Shown here: in pieces, positions 11,160 to 22,907 of the stretch
Layout: each line of letters opens with the position of its first letter
Numbering within the stretch: position 1 is the stretch's first letter
NCBI RefSeq assembly: GCF_011397635.1
Contig: NC_064770.1
Coordinates: forward strand, 7,650,826 to 7,714,825
Direction of reading: 5' to 3'
From: Epinephelus fuscoguttatus
Taxonomy: Eukaryota > Chordata > Actinopteri > Perciformes > Serranidae
Length of the DNA stretch: 64,000 nt
The notes under the pieces: model-generated
The model's database searches: none
The model's input: the letters and a program-made list of their open reading frames with translations, nothing else
Told to the model about the DNA's origin: nothing
Translations under genes and position numbers: made by a program

Positions 11160-14100
11160 GATTATTTTACATCAAAGAGTTATTTGCACAAGAATTCTCG
11201 AATATTTAGTATGCCAAGGTCTGATGTCAACCTAAGCATTGATGCAAGACAGTTATTCACAAAACATGTCAGGACATGAAGCTTGAATAATTTGAAGTTT
11301 TGAAGTATTTGAAAAGTGAAGACTGCATGTTGAGACGACATTGATGGTGCAACCTGATGCCAGCTCAACTTTCATTTTGGACATTGTTTTTTGCCCCTCT
11401 TCAAAAATTTGGGTTCAGAGTTATAAACCAGGGTCAAGATACCGTACTACTATCATCAAATCCTACCTTCACCCATCCCTCTTCTCACAGGCACCATAAA
11501 ATAAGATAAACATAACCCCCATGCTTTCAGAGCTGGCACACTTCACTTTCAACTCACTTATCAAAATAATTGAAGATGACAGAAAAAGGTGGATAAATCT
11601 ACCGATGTCATTAATCTGCATAATTTTGTGTTTTGTCACCTTGCTGATCTGAGCCTGCAGTTTAATCTCCAGAGTCTGAAGAGTTCGTCTGATTTCTCCA
11701 ATCTCAGTCTTGGACGTCTGCAGGGTCTCAGTGTTCGCAGCCACCTCTTTGTTCAGGTCAGCTGTCTGTAAAAAACAAGTATTAATGATGTTATTGATCA
11801 AATATGAGAATATGAGATAGCAGACAACAGCACGATGGAGTTATTTGCTAAACATTTCGGAACAGCAGCATTAATAAAACAAAACAAAAGTTTTGTGAAA
11901 AAAGTGAAAACTTAAAAACTAAATAGGAAACAATTGAAAATAAGAAGGTAATAAAGATTTAAAAAAAATGCAAAACTTAAAAAAAAAACCATACAACTAA
12001 AAAAAATCATTTAACTTGAGTTGGAGCAGGTTATGGACAGTAGGGGGCAGCAGTGATCACAAGCAGAGCACAAAAAAGGACTTAGTGGTCTCACCTTGGC
12101 CTGGAACCAGGCCTCCAGGTCTCTGCGATTCTTGTTGGCGACAGTCTCGTAGTGGTCTCTGATTCCAGCCATGACAGCAGACAGGTCCTCTTGGGGAGCG
12201 GCATCCACCTCCACATTCACCTGACCTCCCATCTGGGCCCGCAGAGCCAGCAGATCCTGCAGGAAGACACCAGTTAAACTTTTGTCATTGTATCTTAATT
12301 TCTTTTTCTGTCTGGTTTCAGTGGTCATACCTCTTCGTGATTCTTCTTCAGATGGATCAGCTCTTCTTTCAGACCCTCCACCTGTATCTCCAGGTCCCTC
12401 CGGCTCAGGGTCAGCTCTTGCAGAGCTCTCTTCAGCCCAGCAATGTCGGCATCCACTGTTTGACGCAAGGCCAGCTCATTCTCATACCTGCAAAACCATT
12501 AGAATGACTTCAAGAAACTCACCTGAATGTTTGAATGAGTGGAAAGAACATGCTTACAAAGAAACAAATCAAATCAAATTATTTTGTGGTGTGGTCTGAG
12601 CATGAAAAGAAACAAAGTCTCACACTCACTTGACTTTGAAGTCGTCAGTGGCCAGCTTGGCATTGTCAATAGCAAGGATGAAGGCGGCATTTTCACGAGC
12701 AGCGAGTTTGATCTGAGAGGGAAGAAGGAGAGAAACTCTGTGAACAATGGCAGTTTGGCCAAAACATTTCAGTGGATTTAATTCAGCTTCTTTTTTTTAA
12801 AGATATAAAACAAAGTCAAGTCTTTAAACTCTGAAACCCCCAAAATTTAAAAACTTAAAAAAACAACCAAGAACTCATTATTTAACTCAAAAATACAACA
12901 AAAATTTAACTTAAAGCTTTAAAAGCCCGAAAAAATAAAAACTCTAACACTCAAAAACCAATTAACAAGTAAATTCTGAAAAAAGGTTACTTAACTTATT
13001 CATCTAAAAACCCAAGAAGTTATGCAATTTAAAGTACCTGAAAAAATGCAGCCTTTATGACTTAAACTAATACTTTATAAACCAAACACTTATCAAATGT
13101 AAAGGTAGTTGTTTTTTGTTGTACACAAAACTTAGTCAGCTTTGCCTCACTGGTTACATCAGACTCAAGTGATGTCACTTGTTGATCCCCCTTAAGTGAT
13201 GAATATGTTTTGCAATCCAAACATCCTTTACTGCCCATATTCTGAACACACATTTCCTGAGGAAAGCTGAACAAACATGTACATATTTACTTGACACTCG
13301 TTCAGCTGCCTGATGTTCACACATGTTCACCTGTTTGTCCTTTTCTACAAACTCAACATTTCTTTATGGTTTGTTTGTAAAACCTGAAAAAATGTCTATA
13401 AGTAATATGTGTCTGACTGTGAAAGTCTTATTTTCTATAGTTAAGTTTATTCCCACCAAGTGTCTGCTACAAATGAACTTCTATTAGCCCATTTTTAGAA
13501 AAGTGAGTCAATAGTCTAACAAAAACAGAAAAGGGCAAATTACAGAAGTAGACTCAATTTAAAAAATATATATATAAATTAGGTTAACTGAAGTTCATTT
13601 GTGCTTCTTATAGGTTAAACGGCAGTTTATTTTCACTTGTTTTAAGAAATAAGATTTTAGGATTGAATAAAAAAATGACTTTTGCACTGTTAGCCCCAAA
13701 AGCACTGTAAATAAATTGAATTATAGTCTAACATATATGTTATACTTATCTACTCTGTCAGGTTTGTCAGAGTACTAAATATTTTTTATTTATTTATTTA
13801 TCAACACAGTCAAATGTTTAATATTTTTAATCTATGTCATGATCAAACTGACAAATCTCAACCAGCCACCATACAAATTGTGCAATTTCTTAAAAAAAAA
13901 AAAATCACAAAATGTCACATTGAATTTATTCAGTTAACATTTATTATCTTATTCAGTGGATTAAATGTTATCTTGGAAGCCAACATGTGTACTGTGTCTG
14001 TTAATGTAGAGTGTAAACTAAATTCAAACCCCCTTTACATTTAACTTAAGACATGTTGAGGTCTACCTGTAAGGATGTGCTGCCTGAGAGGCTAAAGTCA

Positions 14101-14599
14101 GGGTTGAGCAGAACCATACAACCAAAGAAGTCAGTCTGTATAATCTGCTCCTCTCTGCTTAACTGTACATTTTCTGTCTTTCTGTTCTCACCTGGTCCTG
14201 CAGGTCTTGGATGCGGACGCTGTAGCTGGAGAAGTTGTTAGCCTCAGGCATGGCTCTGCTCTCCAGGTACTGTCTGATCTTCAGCTCCAGTTCAGCGTTG
14301 GCACTCTCCAGGCTGCGCACCTTGTCCAGGTAGGTGGCGAGGCGGTCATTGAGGTTCTGCATGGTGGCCTTCTCGCTGATGGACACATTGGTGGCATCGG
14401 CCAGGTTAAAGGCTCCACCAGCAGAGGAGGAGAAGGAGGCCTTGGAGATACGGACTCCAGACCCTCCAGCTCCTCCATACACACTGCCAGCCCCCATGCT
14501 GCTGACCCGGCGGGAGGACGATGAGATGGAGGGGCCCATCATGGTGGAGCTCCTCATGGGGGAAGACATGAAGCTGCTGCGGCTGGAGAAGGAGGTCAT
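9824..14599 (-). CDS. Type I keratin A (near-tailless), complete
   Basis: Acidic (type I) cytoplasmic keratin that would pair with a type II keratin in epithelial intermediate filaments. Exons: 14192-14599, 12630-12712, 12331-12487, 12095-12256, 11640-11765, 10867-11081, 9824-9842, all with GT/AG borders; 1170 nt, 389 residues. A Ser/Gly-rich head (1-75) leads into coil 1A with [16 protein letters not shown], the type I helix-start signature. The rod ends in [12 protein letters not shown]. The last exon is only 19 nt and gives a six-residue tail (STTTNV), so this is almost tailless, as in K19. It is the most diverged of the five copies: intron 1 is about 1.5 kb against 0.16-0.8 kb elsewhere, and intron 6 carries a transposon. 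TATA-like box at 14661-14670. The tiny last exon is the least certain part; it is supported by frame and by its position equivalent to exon 7 of the paralogs. Confidence 0.9.
10221..10819. mobile_element. Kolobok-like non-autonomous transposon with TTAA duplication
   Basis: A 599-bp element with inverted ends of about 80 bp (aggggaactaatgttttttt at the left, its complement at the right), flanked by TTAA at 10217-10220 and 10820-10823. A second, internal inverted repeat (gctcttcaatttcaatgagc and its complement near 10450-10478) makes it strongly foldable. TTAA targets with an AGGGG terminus fit Kolobok better than piggyBac. It lies in intron 6 of keratin A, about 45 bp from exon 6. No coding capacity. 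Confidence 0.8.
11117..11158. repeat. (GT)n microsatellite in intron 5 of keratin A
   Basis: Uninterrupted GT repeat close to the 3' splice site of intron 5. Confidence 0.95.
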
Positions 14600-14660
14600 G
14601 GCTGAGGGTCAGCTAGTTTGTTGGCTCTGAGCAGAGTGAAGAGCTGCTGGGATGTGGACT

Positions 14661-14719
14661 CCTTTTATGCCTGAACCCTCCACCCCCCATCACCCCAAAG
14701 GTGGGATGCCAAACATGCC
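14661..14719 (-). promoter_or_regulatory. Keratin A core promoter
   Basis: Read on the minus strand: GCATAAAAGG (14661-14670), a TATA-like box about 62 bp before the ATG. Further upstream is GGCATGTTTGGCATCCC (14703-14719), kept in all five keratin genes. Its first ten bases (CGGCATGTTT) fit the p53/p63 half-site RRRCATGYYY except for the first base. Function is inferred. Confidence 0.65.
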
Positions 14720-16080
14720 GGAGGGATCTCCTGAAGTGCAAACAGCAAAAAGCAAACAGCTTTTAGCTGAGCAGGTGAGGTGCAGCAGGTGAGGTGGAGT
14801 GAAAACCAACACCATCTCTGCTCCCTGTCCATCGGGGCAGGGGACATAAAATCATCTAGTGCTTATAACAAACTTAAACGAAATGTCTGAAAAAATACAC
14901 AAAGCATAATTTTATGTTGTAGAAATGTTGTTGTCCCCCTGCAACTCCACCTCCCTCCAACGCTCTACTCCCCCTTCCTCCATTATGTCCTCATTATGTC
15001 TATGATAGATGTAGGCTTTGGCAAGGAAACGTTAGATACATGGAGAGAGAGGAGAGGGAGTGTAACGTTACAACCAAGACAGTCAATCGCAACCCTGGAG
15101 TTTTAAAACTCAACTGGAGTCAGTGATGACTGATGGGTTTTAGAATAAGGTTACAGTGCTAACGTTAGATAGTAGCGTTAACGATAATGTAAGATAACGT
15201 TAATGTTTCAGAGGTTACACTACAGTAGGCTAATGTTAGCCATTAGCAACTGGATGCTGTGTTGTCATATATAACGTTATGAACTAAACTGAATTTCTTT
15301 ATTTATCATTTTTACGCGCAGCACAAAAACGAAATGACATTTAGCATACCCCAAGCAAAAAGAAACAAGACATTTAAAAATATCAACATATAAGATAGAA
15401 TATATAGTGCAATAGTAAGATGAAAAGGGTCGACATTTCACAGTCAAAAACTCCACATCCTGAGAGCAGAACTGGAAGATCCTCTTCACATCACAGCACC
15501 GCCGAGGGAAGGACAGACAGGACAGGAGAAAACTCCGACCAATCATTGCATTCTTGCAATGTCTGGTCGTTTTCTTAGAACCATATGAGAATGGTATAAA
15601 TATGAGTTTTTATTTCTGGTGGAGTTCACTTACATTTTAGTGTGCCATCAGCTTATTAATAGCATTTTAACCTAAACAAAGAAAAGTGTAAAATTTCCAG
15701 AAAGGTAAGTGTTGCTTTAAGCGTGGACGCCTGAGGGGTGTGCTGTGAAGCAAGTTTGACAGAGCCAGGCTCTCTTTCTGTTGGCTGTCTCAACAAAACT
15801 TAAAACCCCTCCAAAAAAAAATAACCACCACCAGAGCCAGCAGCAGACTTCAGTCTGATTAAGCCTGTGTATAGTGATGGAGGTTGCAAGCAGGGCAACC
15901 AGCTCTGTACCAGGCCCAAGTGGAAAAACCAACAAAGAGTCTTGAGAAGGTCTTTAACTGCAGCCAGAAGGACATAGACTTCAGCAAGGCTATCAGTGCT
16001 GACCTGGAGGGCTGATTTTGGACATGTCTAGTTTCCCCAAAGATGTCAGGCTTGAGTCTATCAGCACAGGAATTTTCAAA
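14720..16080. other. Spacer A-B, upstream of keratin A; no gene seen
   Basis: Moderately repetitive sequence with several aacgtta words (15060-15260) typical of fish transposon remnants. No inverted ends could be fixed. Open frames are short and unrecognised. Confidence 0.45.
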
Positions 16081-16221
16081 GAATCCTCTTGCTCTTGCTC
16101 ATGTACAAAGACCTCAGGACTGGAGTGGAAGGCTTTGAGTGCAGGGTGAGCCACTGTCTCTACAGGCTTGTCACACAGCCTGAGCAGCACTGGGTTGTAT
16201 GGGAACAGCAAGAAGCTCCTA

Positions 16222-16480
16222 TCAGCCCTGTAAGGGTTGTGACACAGGCACAGTATCTGATCTTATTTGTACAGGCGTCACTGCAAAGGTGAACATCACC
16301 ACTCCAGACTCTGATAAATCTTCCTGTAGGTCTTTTGCAGTCAGATGGGGGTTTTGATTTGCTTTTCTACCAATCATATGAAATATGAGTTTTCTTGGTC
16401 TTCTAGACCGCAATTTGACCTGCACAGTTCCTGTTAACTGCCATTTTTTAATTACATTATGAACTGAAGAAACAGCAACC
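16222..16480 (-). pseudogene. Tc1-group transposase fragment
   Basis: A minus-strand reading gives a Tc1-like DNA-binding segment: a helix-turn-helix ending in VIKKWQLTGTV, an RSRRPRKL linker (compare GRPRKL) and LTAKDLQEDLSESGVV. Only about 80 residues remain. The catalytic domain is gone and no inverted ends were found. Old and dead. Confidence 0.7.
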
Positions 16481-16525
16481 TGAACACACTTTGCTATCTT
16501 CTTATATATCTTACTATATAATAAC

Positions 16526-16531
<6 letters not shown>

Positions 16532-16577
<46 letters not shown>

Positions 16578-16604
16578 TGTCTGTCTGTCTGTCTGTGTGT
16601 CTGT
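16532..16604. repeat. (GT)n / (CTGT)n microsatellite
   Basis: GT repeat that turns into CTGT repeats. It makes long Cys-Val open frames that are not genes. Confidence 0.95.
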
Positions 16605-17400
16605 TCCACGTTTTTCTCCTCACTGACTTGGTCAATCCATGTGAAATTTGGCACAGTGGTAGACGGTCATGGGAGGATGCGAATGAAGCAATATTACATC
16701 AGTTGGTTAAAGGGGGGCGCTATAGCAACCGATTGAAATTGCAAATTTTAATGGGCATATCTCATGCCTTGTATGTCGTAGAGACATCAAACTTTGCACA
16801 GAGATGCCTCTCCTCATGCCTCCTCCTCAAGAACCCATAACTTCAGGTTATATAGATTTTGCGCCATTTTGAATTTTTTAAAAAAACGCTTAAAATCGAT
16901 CTCTTCCTAGGAAGTTTGACCGATCTGCATGAAACTCAGTGAACAAAACAAACACATCAAAACTTCATAGTACACAAAATTTCAACCAGGAGTCCCCAAA
17001 CTTCAGCATGCCAATCAACGTAACTTTGGGCTTAAAAAAACGCAAAGGGCTGTAAATGTGTTTAGTTATGCTATAAAGTTGGCCATTGTGAGTCTTTGGG
17101 GATTTACTTTGTTCACGCCTCAAGTGGCCATTTGATGAACTGCAGTTTTTGGCACTTCTGCACTGGCTTCATTTTTCAGCCTCTGAGCTATCTTTGTCTT
17201 GCTTTAACGTACCTCGTTAAACCACCAATAATGCTTTGTGGTACACAACTCTGCTGCTTGTTGTTAATGTTGTTATTCACGGCTGCCTTTGGAACTGATT
17301 TTCCTGATGAAGCCCAACAACTGATCAAAATGTACTTTAGCAATAAAAAATTGTGTGATTAAAGAAAATAAATACAAATATTTGAACTGTTTCCTTATCA
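16605..17400. repeat. Unclassified interspersed repeat, long non-coding type
   Basis: Contains gtgaaatttggcacagtggt, ggggggcgctatagcaacc and gagacatcaaactttgcaca, phrases I associate with abundant fish repeats of unclear class. No stable frame, no inverted or direct ends visible. Confidence 0.4.
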
Positions 17401-17559
17401 GTCAATATCAAAGATGATTCACTTTAATGCAGTCAAGGCAGCAGCTGATCTGTAAGTGTGAAATAAAAATACATGAACCAAATAAACCATGTCAGACTTA
17501 ATTTTTACTGAAGAATGTATGACTCAGTTTACAACATCTGTTTCTGGTTTTATTCTGGT

Positions 17560-19864
17560 CTAAGTGCTGCTGCTGGTTCTGATGATGATGATCTTCTTTT
17601 CAGAGGAGCTCTCTTCCTGTGCAGGAGACACCAGCGTGGGGGCACTGATGGTGGTGCCGATGCTGCAGGACAGAAAATAAATAATTCAGTTTATTTAGAC
17701 TATTTTCATATTTACTCTTTTTTTTCTGCTTGATGAGACTGAAATTGTGATTTTTATATTGTTATACAGTACCTTGTTTAATGACCAAATACCTGAGCAG
17801 TTAGTGGTGTTCACAACGAATCAATCGGCCTCAGCTGTAGGTTTAATGTTAATTCTATGGTAGGATAATGTTTGCATGCTAACATGCTAATCAAAGATGT
17901 GTTGTATGGGACACTTAACGCAACATGTGTGAAAGAGTTAATGGCAGAGAAAATGTTCTAAATTCACTGAACGTTTCCCTGCACGCACCTCTCTCCATCC
18001 AGCAGCCTCCTGTACTGGGCGATCTCCAGCTCCAGTCTGGTCTTGATGTCCAACAGGTCAGCGTACATGATCTTCTGGTTCTCCAGGTCAGATCTCAGCT
18101 GGGCCAGCTGCTCCTCCAGAGCCTCCACCTGCCTCTGGTAACCTGCCAGCATGTTGGCGTAGCGGGTCCTGGTCTCAGCGAGACTTGCCTCCAGAGCTCC
18201 TTTCTGTTCAGGAGGAAGAGGGAGGACAGTCAGGTCAGAGAGAGAGCAACAGATGACTTAATGAGGTTGAAAGGATTAGTTTTCTTACCTTGCTGATCTG
18301 AGCCTGCAGTTTGATCTCCAGAGTCTGAAGAGTTCTTCTGATCTCCCCGATCTCGGACTTTGACGTCTGCAAGTACTCAGCGCTAGAAGCCACGTCTTTG
18401 TTCAGGTCAGCTGTCTGTGGAGCACAAGTGCTAATTATGTTATTGAGCTGCTAAACATCCCAGAAGAGCGTAACTTAAAGACCAAAAAAAAAAGCTATGA
18501 AAACTTCAAAAGTAAAACTTATAAAGCTGAAAAAAACAAAAAGTGGTTGTAGTATGACTTGAGATGGAGCCGGTTTTGGACAGTAGGGGGCAGCAGTGAT
18601 CACATTCAGACTACGAAATAGGACTTTGTGGTCTCACCTTGGCTTGGAACCATGACTCCAGGTCTCTACGATTCTTGTTGGCAACGGTCTCGTAGTGGTC
18701 TCTGATTTCAGCCATGACAGCAGACAGGTCTTGTTGAGGAGCCGCATCCACCTCCACGTTCACCTTACCTCCCATCTGGGCCCGCAGAGCCAGCAGATCC
18801 TGCAGGAAGACACTGGTTAAACTTCTGTTATTTTATCCTTTTATTTCTGTTTCTTTTTTTGTCTGGTCTCAGTGGTCATACCTCCTCGTGGTTCTTCTTC
18901 ATATGGATCAGCTCTTCTCTCAGACCCTCCAACTGCTTCTCCAGGTCAGCCCGACTCAGGGTCAGCTCTTGCATGACCCTCTTCAGCCCGGTGATGTCAG
19001 CCTCCACTGACTGACGCATTGCCAGCTCATTATCATACCTGAAAAAAACACAAGGCAGAGTTCAAGAAACTCACCTGATTGTCGAAATGACTGGGAAGAA
19101 GGGGCTCACAAAAACACAGATTGAATCAAATTACTTTATGTTGCATTCTCACCATGTGATATGATGTTAAAAGACACAACGTCTCACACTCACTTGACTC
19201 TGAAGTCGTCGGTGGCCAGCTTGGCGTTGTCCACAGCAAGGATGAGGTTAGCGTTACCACGAGCAGCAAATTCAATCTGAAAAGTTGAAAAGGTTAAACT
19301 TAAAACATTAATAGTCAGATTTCCTAAAGAACTAAAGAATTCATAAACCTTATAAACCTTAAATAAGCTTGAGTTACATTTAAAATCATAAAACTTTAAA
19401 TTCAAATACCTCCAATCAAAATATTCAAAAACAAAGGCTTATTAAGTTTCTGTTCTCACCTGGTCCTGCAGGTCTTTGATGCGGACGTTGAAGCTGGTGA
19501 AGTTGTGAGCGTCTGGCAAGGTTCTGTTCTCCAGAAACTGTCTGATCTTCAGCTCCAGTTCAGCATTGGCCTTCTCCAGACTGCGCACCTTCTCCAGGTA
19601 TGTGGCCAGACGGTCGTTGAGGTTCTGCATGGTGGCTTTCTCGCTCACAGTCATGTCGACTGCGTCAGCCAAGTTAAAGCCACTGCCAGCACCAGCAGAG
19701 GAAACAAAGGAGGCCTTGGAGATACGGACTCCAGACCCTCCAGCTCCTCCGTACACACTGCCAGCCCCTATGCTGCTGACCCGTTGGGACACAGAGGGGA
19801 CCATCACGATGGAGCTCCTCATGGGGGAAGACATGTAGCTGCTGCGGCTGGAGAAGGAGGTCAT
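17560..19864 (-). CDS. Type I keratin B (long tail), complete
   Basis: Exons: 19460-19864, 19194-19276, 18882-19038, 18638-18799, 18289-18414, 17989-18203, 17560-17662; 1251 nt, 416 residues. Head 1-74 is Ser/Gly-rich ([13 protein letters not shown]); coil 1A starts near residue 75 ([20 protein letters not shown]); the rod closes at [12 protein letters not shown] (about 371-382). The 34-residue tail, [16 protein letters not shown] then EESSSEKK and four isoleucines, is unlike that of C, D and E and ends SSST. Exons 5 and 6 and their introns are almost identical to those of C and E, while intron 6 left of 17911 is not, which suggests gene conversion. AATAAA lies only a few bases past the stop (17548-17553). 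The compact 2.3-kb gene has no insertion in its introns. Expected role: structural keratin in epithelium, partnering a type II keratin not in this window. Confidence 0.95.
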
Positions 19865-19926
19865 GGCTGCTGGTCGGCTGGTCGTTGGCTCTGAGCGGAG
19901 AGTGAAGAGGTGCTGGGACAGCAGCT

Positions 19927-19991
19927 CCTCTTATGCCTCAAAATCAGGCTGGGGGTGTGGTAGTGGGTCAGGTTGGGATGCCAAACATGCC
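19927..19991 (-). promoter_or_regulatory. Keratin B core promoter
   Basis: GCATAAGAGG at 19927-19936 (TATA-like, minus strand) and the conserved GGCATGTTTGGCATCCC at 19975-19991, 38 bp farther upstream. The flank to about 20280 is nearly the same as upstream of keratin C. Confidence 0.65.
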
Positions 19992-20585
19992 AGCTATGTC
20001 ACATTGTGGCCCTGAGGCCCGGAGAGCAAACCGGTCTGAGCTGAACAGGTGAGGTCCAGCAGGTCCGGTGGGTCTCCATCTGAAGAAAAGTCTATTTCAA
20101 CTCTTCTAGCGGCTCCAGGGTGACATCTCAGAGGAGCCTGACAGCTGTTTGTACCTGACGGTGCGGTCCTGTCAGTCCACACAAAGCCCTGAGGATCAGG
20201 CATCCAGTCAGACCTCAAATGTTTCACAGCCCACAGCTCTGTCCACAGAGAGATTCAAAGAGAGCAGGAGAGTCTGAAGTTGAAATATTTCTTTATGGAT
20301 TGAGAAAATTCTCCTTTTGCTCATTAAACTATTTAAAACCTTATTCGATTTTATGCAAAATGCGTTGTCACAAAACTGAAAATGAATTCTAAGGTCATAG
20401 TTTTCACATTCTGATGGCTCGTCTTTCTTTGGTTTAGTTATTTACAATGAAAACTATACTGATCCTAAACCCAAGCAAAGTTTATCGATCAGAGGTTTAA
20501 TATTTCTACAAGCTGTGGGCACTTAAATCAAAGAGTGATTTTTACTTCTCAAGAGGCCACTCTTACAATTCATTTTATAGACCCG
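19992..20585. other. Upstream flank of keratin B, duplicated at keratin C
   Basis: Non-coding. Matches 35077-35675 upstream of keratin C with few differences, including gtcagtccacacaaagccct and cttcacatt-rich stretches. It ends where the inverted-repeat element at 20586 was inserted. Confidence 0.8.
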
Positions 20586-22698
20586 TGCATGAAGTATAAT
20601 TCATCTGCATTGTTCACGTTGTATAATGAAAAATCCCACTTTTGGGGGTATTTCCTATTTCACTGTCGTGAAGACGTGTAATGCAATTCAGCGCATCAAA
20701 GCGTCCGCTTGTTCCTTTATCCAACTTGTACAATGAAAATTGAAGAAGGAAGTCGAGAGCCGGAAACAGCCTTCAAAGTAAAAGTTGCGCGTTGTTTTGA
20801 AGTGTATTGGCTGCAGCGGTCAATTTAAGGAGAGTGAAATGAAATAAATACAACTAACAACAAATAGCCTAAATAATAGCATCATTCATAACTGTTATAT
20901 AATGATATTTCCGCCACTTTCTCACAACTGAGACAGATGATCACAGGGGATTTTCAAAGTAAACACATCGTGTTTGAGACTATGCTAATTTGTTTGCAGG
21001 TAAACTAGCTAGCTGTTGTAGCTAATAAACAGCCATTGTATGCTAACCTTAACTTACTCATTTGTTATTATCAGATGTGAAATGTCTACATTTATGGTAG
21101 ACCTTACTGGTCATATAAGTAAGGACATAGGAGTGTTTTGATATGCATTTTTGATTTATTAAACTCTAGTGTGGTCTGTGTTCACAAATGTGTATATTAC
21201 CAGCAGTGTTTGTGCATGCAGACTGCAAAGTAAAGAAATGTTCTAAATAATATAATAAATGTCATGTGTCCCTATAATTGTGCACATAACCCTGCACAGT
21301 GTACAGCTCTGTCATACAGATCTGTCATACTTTTCACATTAACCCTGCACAACTGTACAGCTCTGTCACCCATGGTAAAACAATAATATTCTGCATATTC
21401 TGTATATAGCCTACTACACACACTGTTTCTTATTGTAAATTGTTTTTTTCCTGTTTATCACCAGGGCAGGGGAGATATACATGTCCTGTGGGACTCTGCA
21501 CAGAGTTCAGACAGTCGATCACTGAAAACAATTTCACACCAAATATTAGATATCATGACTAAAGTTTGTTTTAATTGGTCAAATGATCTTTGGTCCACTA
21601 AAATTAAAACACCATCAAAGTAAAGAGGAAAGATGAACCTCGGTCATATATTTTCTTTATGCAGTCTTTATGTAAAACATCTCTTTTAAACCTAACAAAA
21701 CATTTTCTTTTATTACAGAGGACCAGAATAGAGAGCTTGTGAGACACTAGGAGAGGCAGATGTGGATGGAGTGTCGCTCACCTCAGAAGGAGTGAAGGAG
21801 TGAAGGAGTTTCAATGTGTCTGCTTTCTGAGTCCCAAACTATACCTACTAAGAGTGGCTTTCACAGCGAAACACAGCTAGCTTTTCAGTGCAAAGGAAAG
21901 GACTAAGACACACATGGTGCTGGGTCTTTACAGATATTGAACAAATTATAATAAATGAGTTTAGAACACAGCCTTGCTTAATTCTTCTGTAAGAAAGGAT
22001 GCAGAGATCCAAAGAGGTACCACACACACAGCTTAATGCCAGATGTCTTATCATGACAAGCATGACAAGATATGTGATATCAGTACAAACAATTGTAAAC
22101 AAGAAGTACGAAATCTAAGGCACTTTGAGTTCTGAGTGTATTAAATACACATTAAGTAAGAGTACATTGATTCAGTTTTGTATTTACAAACTGTCTTTTA
22201 ATTTACTCGGTAATTAGAAGAGATGGTTAATCCTTGTACAGTGCCCACATGAAACATGTACAGTAGCTCATACTGGTCCCAGAAAATGAAGTCATTATAA
22301 ATCATTGTGGTATTGTATTTGTTGTTTGTATTCATCAGTGATGGTGTACACAACATGGTCTAATTATGTCAGTTAAAAATGCAGCAATTCATGAAATAAA
22401 GTTAATTTTACTGGTGTATTGTACCCTCTCTTGCCATAGTTAAAAGCCTATTAAAATGCAAAATGTCTTCAATAAGTGGAGGGAGTTATCAAATACCCAC
22501 AAAGATGACAAAGGTCAGAGGTTTTTTAAGAAAAGACAATAAAAAGAGCAGACTTTTACTTTGGATAAAGGAACAAGCGGACGCTTTGACGTGCTGAATT
22601 GCATTACACGTCTTACATCAGTGAAATAGGAAATACCCCCAAAAGTGGGATTTTTCATTATTCAACGTGAACAATGCAGATGAATTATACTTCATGCA
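20586..22698. mobile_element. 2.1-kb DNA transposon with about 130-bp inverted ends, family unknown
   Basis: The left end tgcatgaagtataattcatc and the right end at 22698 are inverted copies over roughly 130 bp, including cccacttttgggggtatttc and gcgtccgcttgttcctttat. The homologous flank of keratin C reads straight through at 35676-35680 (gacctataatggtgaaac), so the empty site is known. No clear target duplication; a few bases seem lost at the junction. The 1.85-kb interior is AT-rich, with no transposase frame that I recognise, so it is probably non-autonomous. Confidence 0.8.
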
Positions 22699-22907
22699 TG
22701 GTGAAACTGATGAGTATGTAAACTCAATTTATTTTAATCTTGCTTAACTCGTCTATGCACCTTTATGCTTGTATGTGTAAACATATATGTATGGTTTTTA
22801 AAGCAAACCCTGTTTCACTTTTTTGAAGTGCCATAAATTAAATAACCTTTAAACTTGACTGTTTCACAAAAAGTAAACAAAAAGGAAACATCTGAAAACA
22901 ATCAGAA

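Noticed and set aside
14207-14630. Long plus-strand open frames opposite keratin exon 1 (similar ones at 19505, 34590, 40507, 55974)
   Set aside because: They are antisense shadows of the Ser/Gly/coiled-coil coding sequence; they repeat in every paralog because the exon does, and they match no protein family.
17925-18296. 123-residue plus-strand frame opposite keratin exon 6, nearly identical in B, C, D and E
   Set aside because: Its conservation follows from the conserved keratin exon and the recent duplications; it crosses exon and intron without independent signs of coding.
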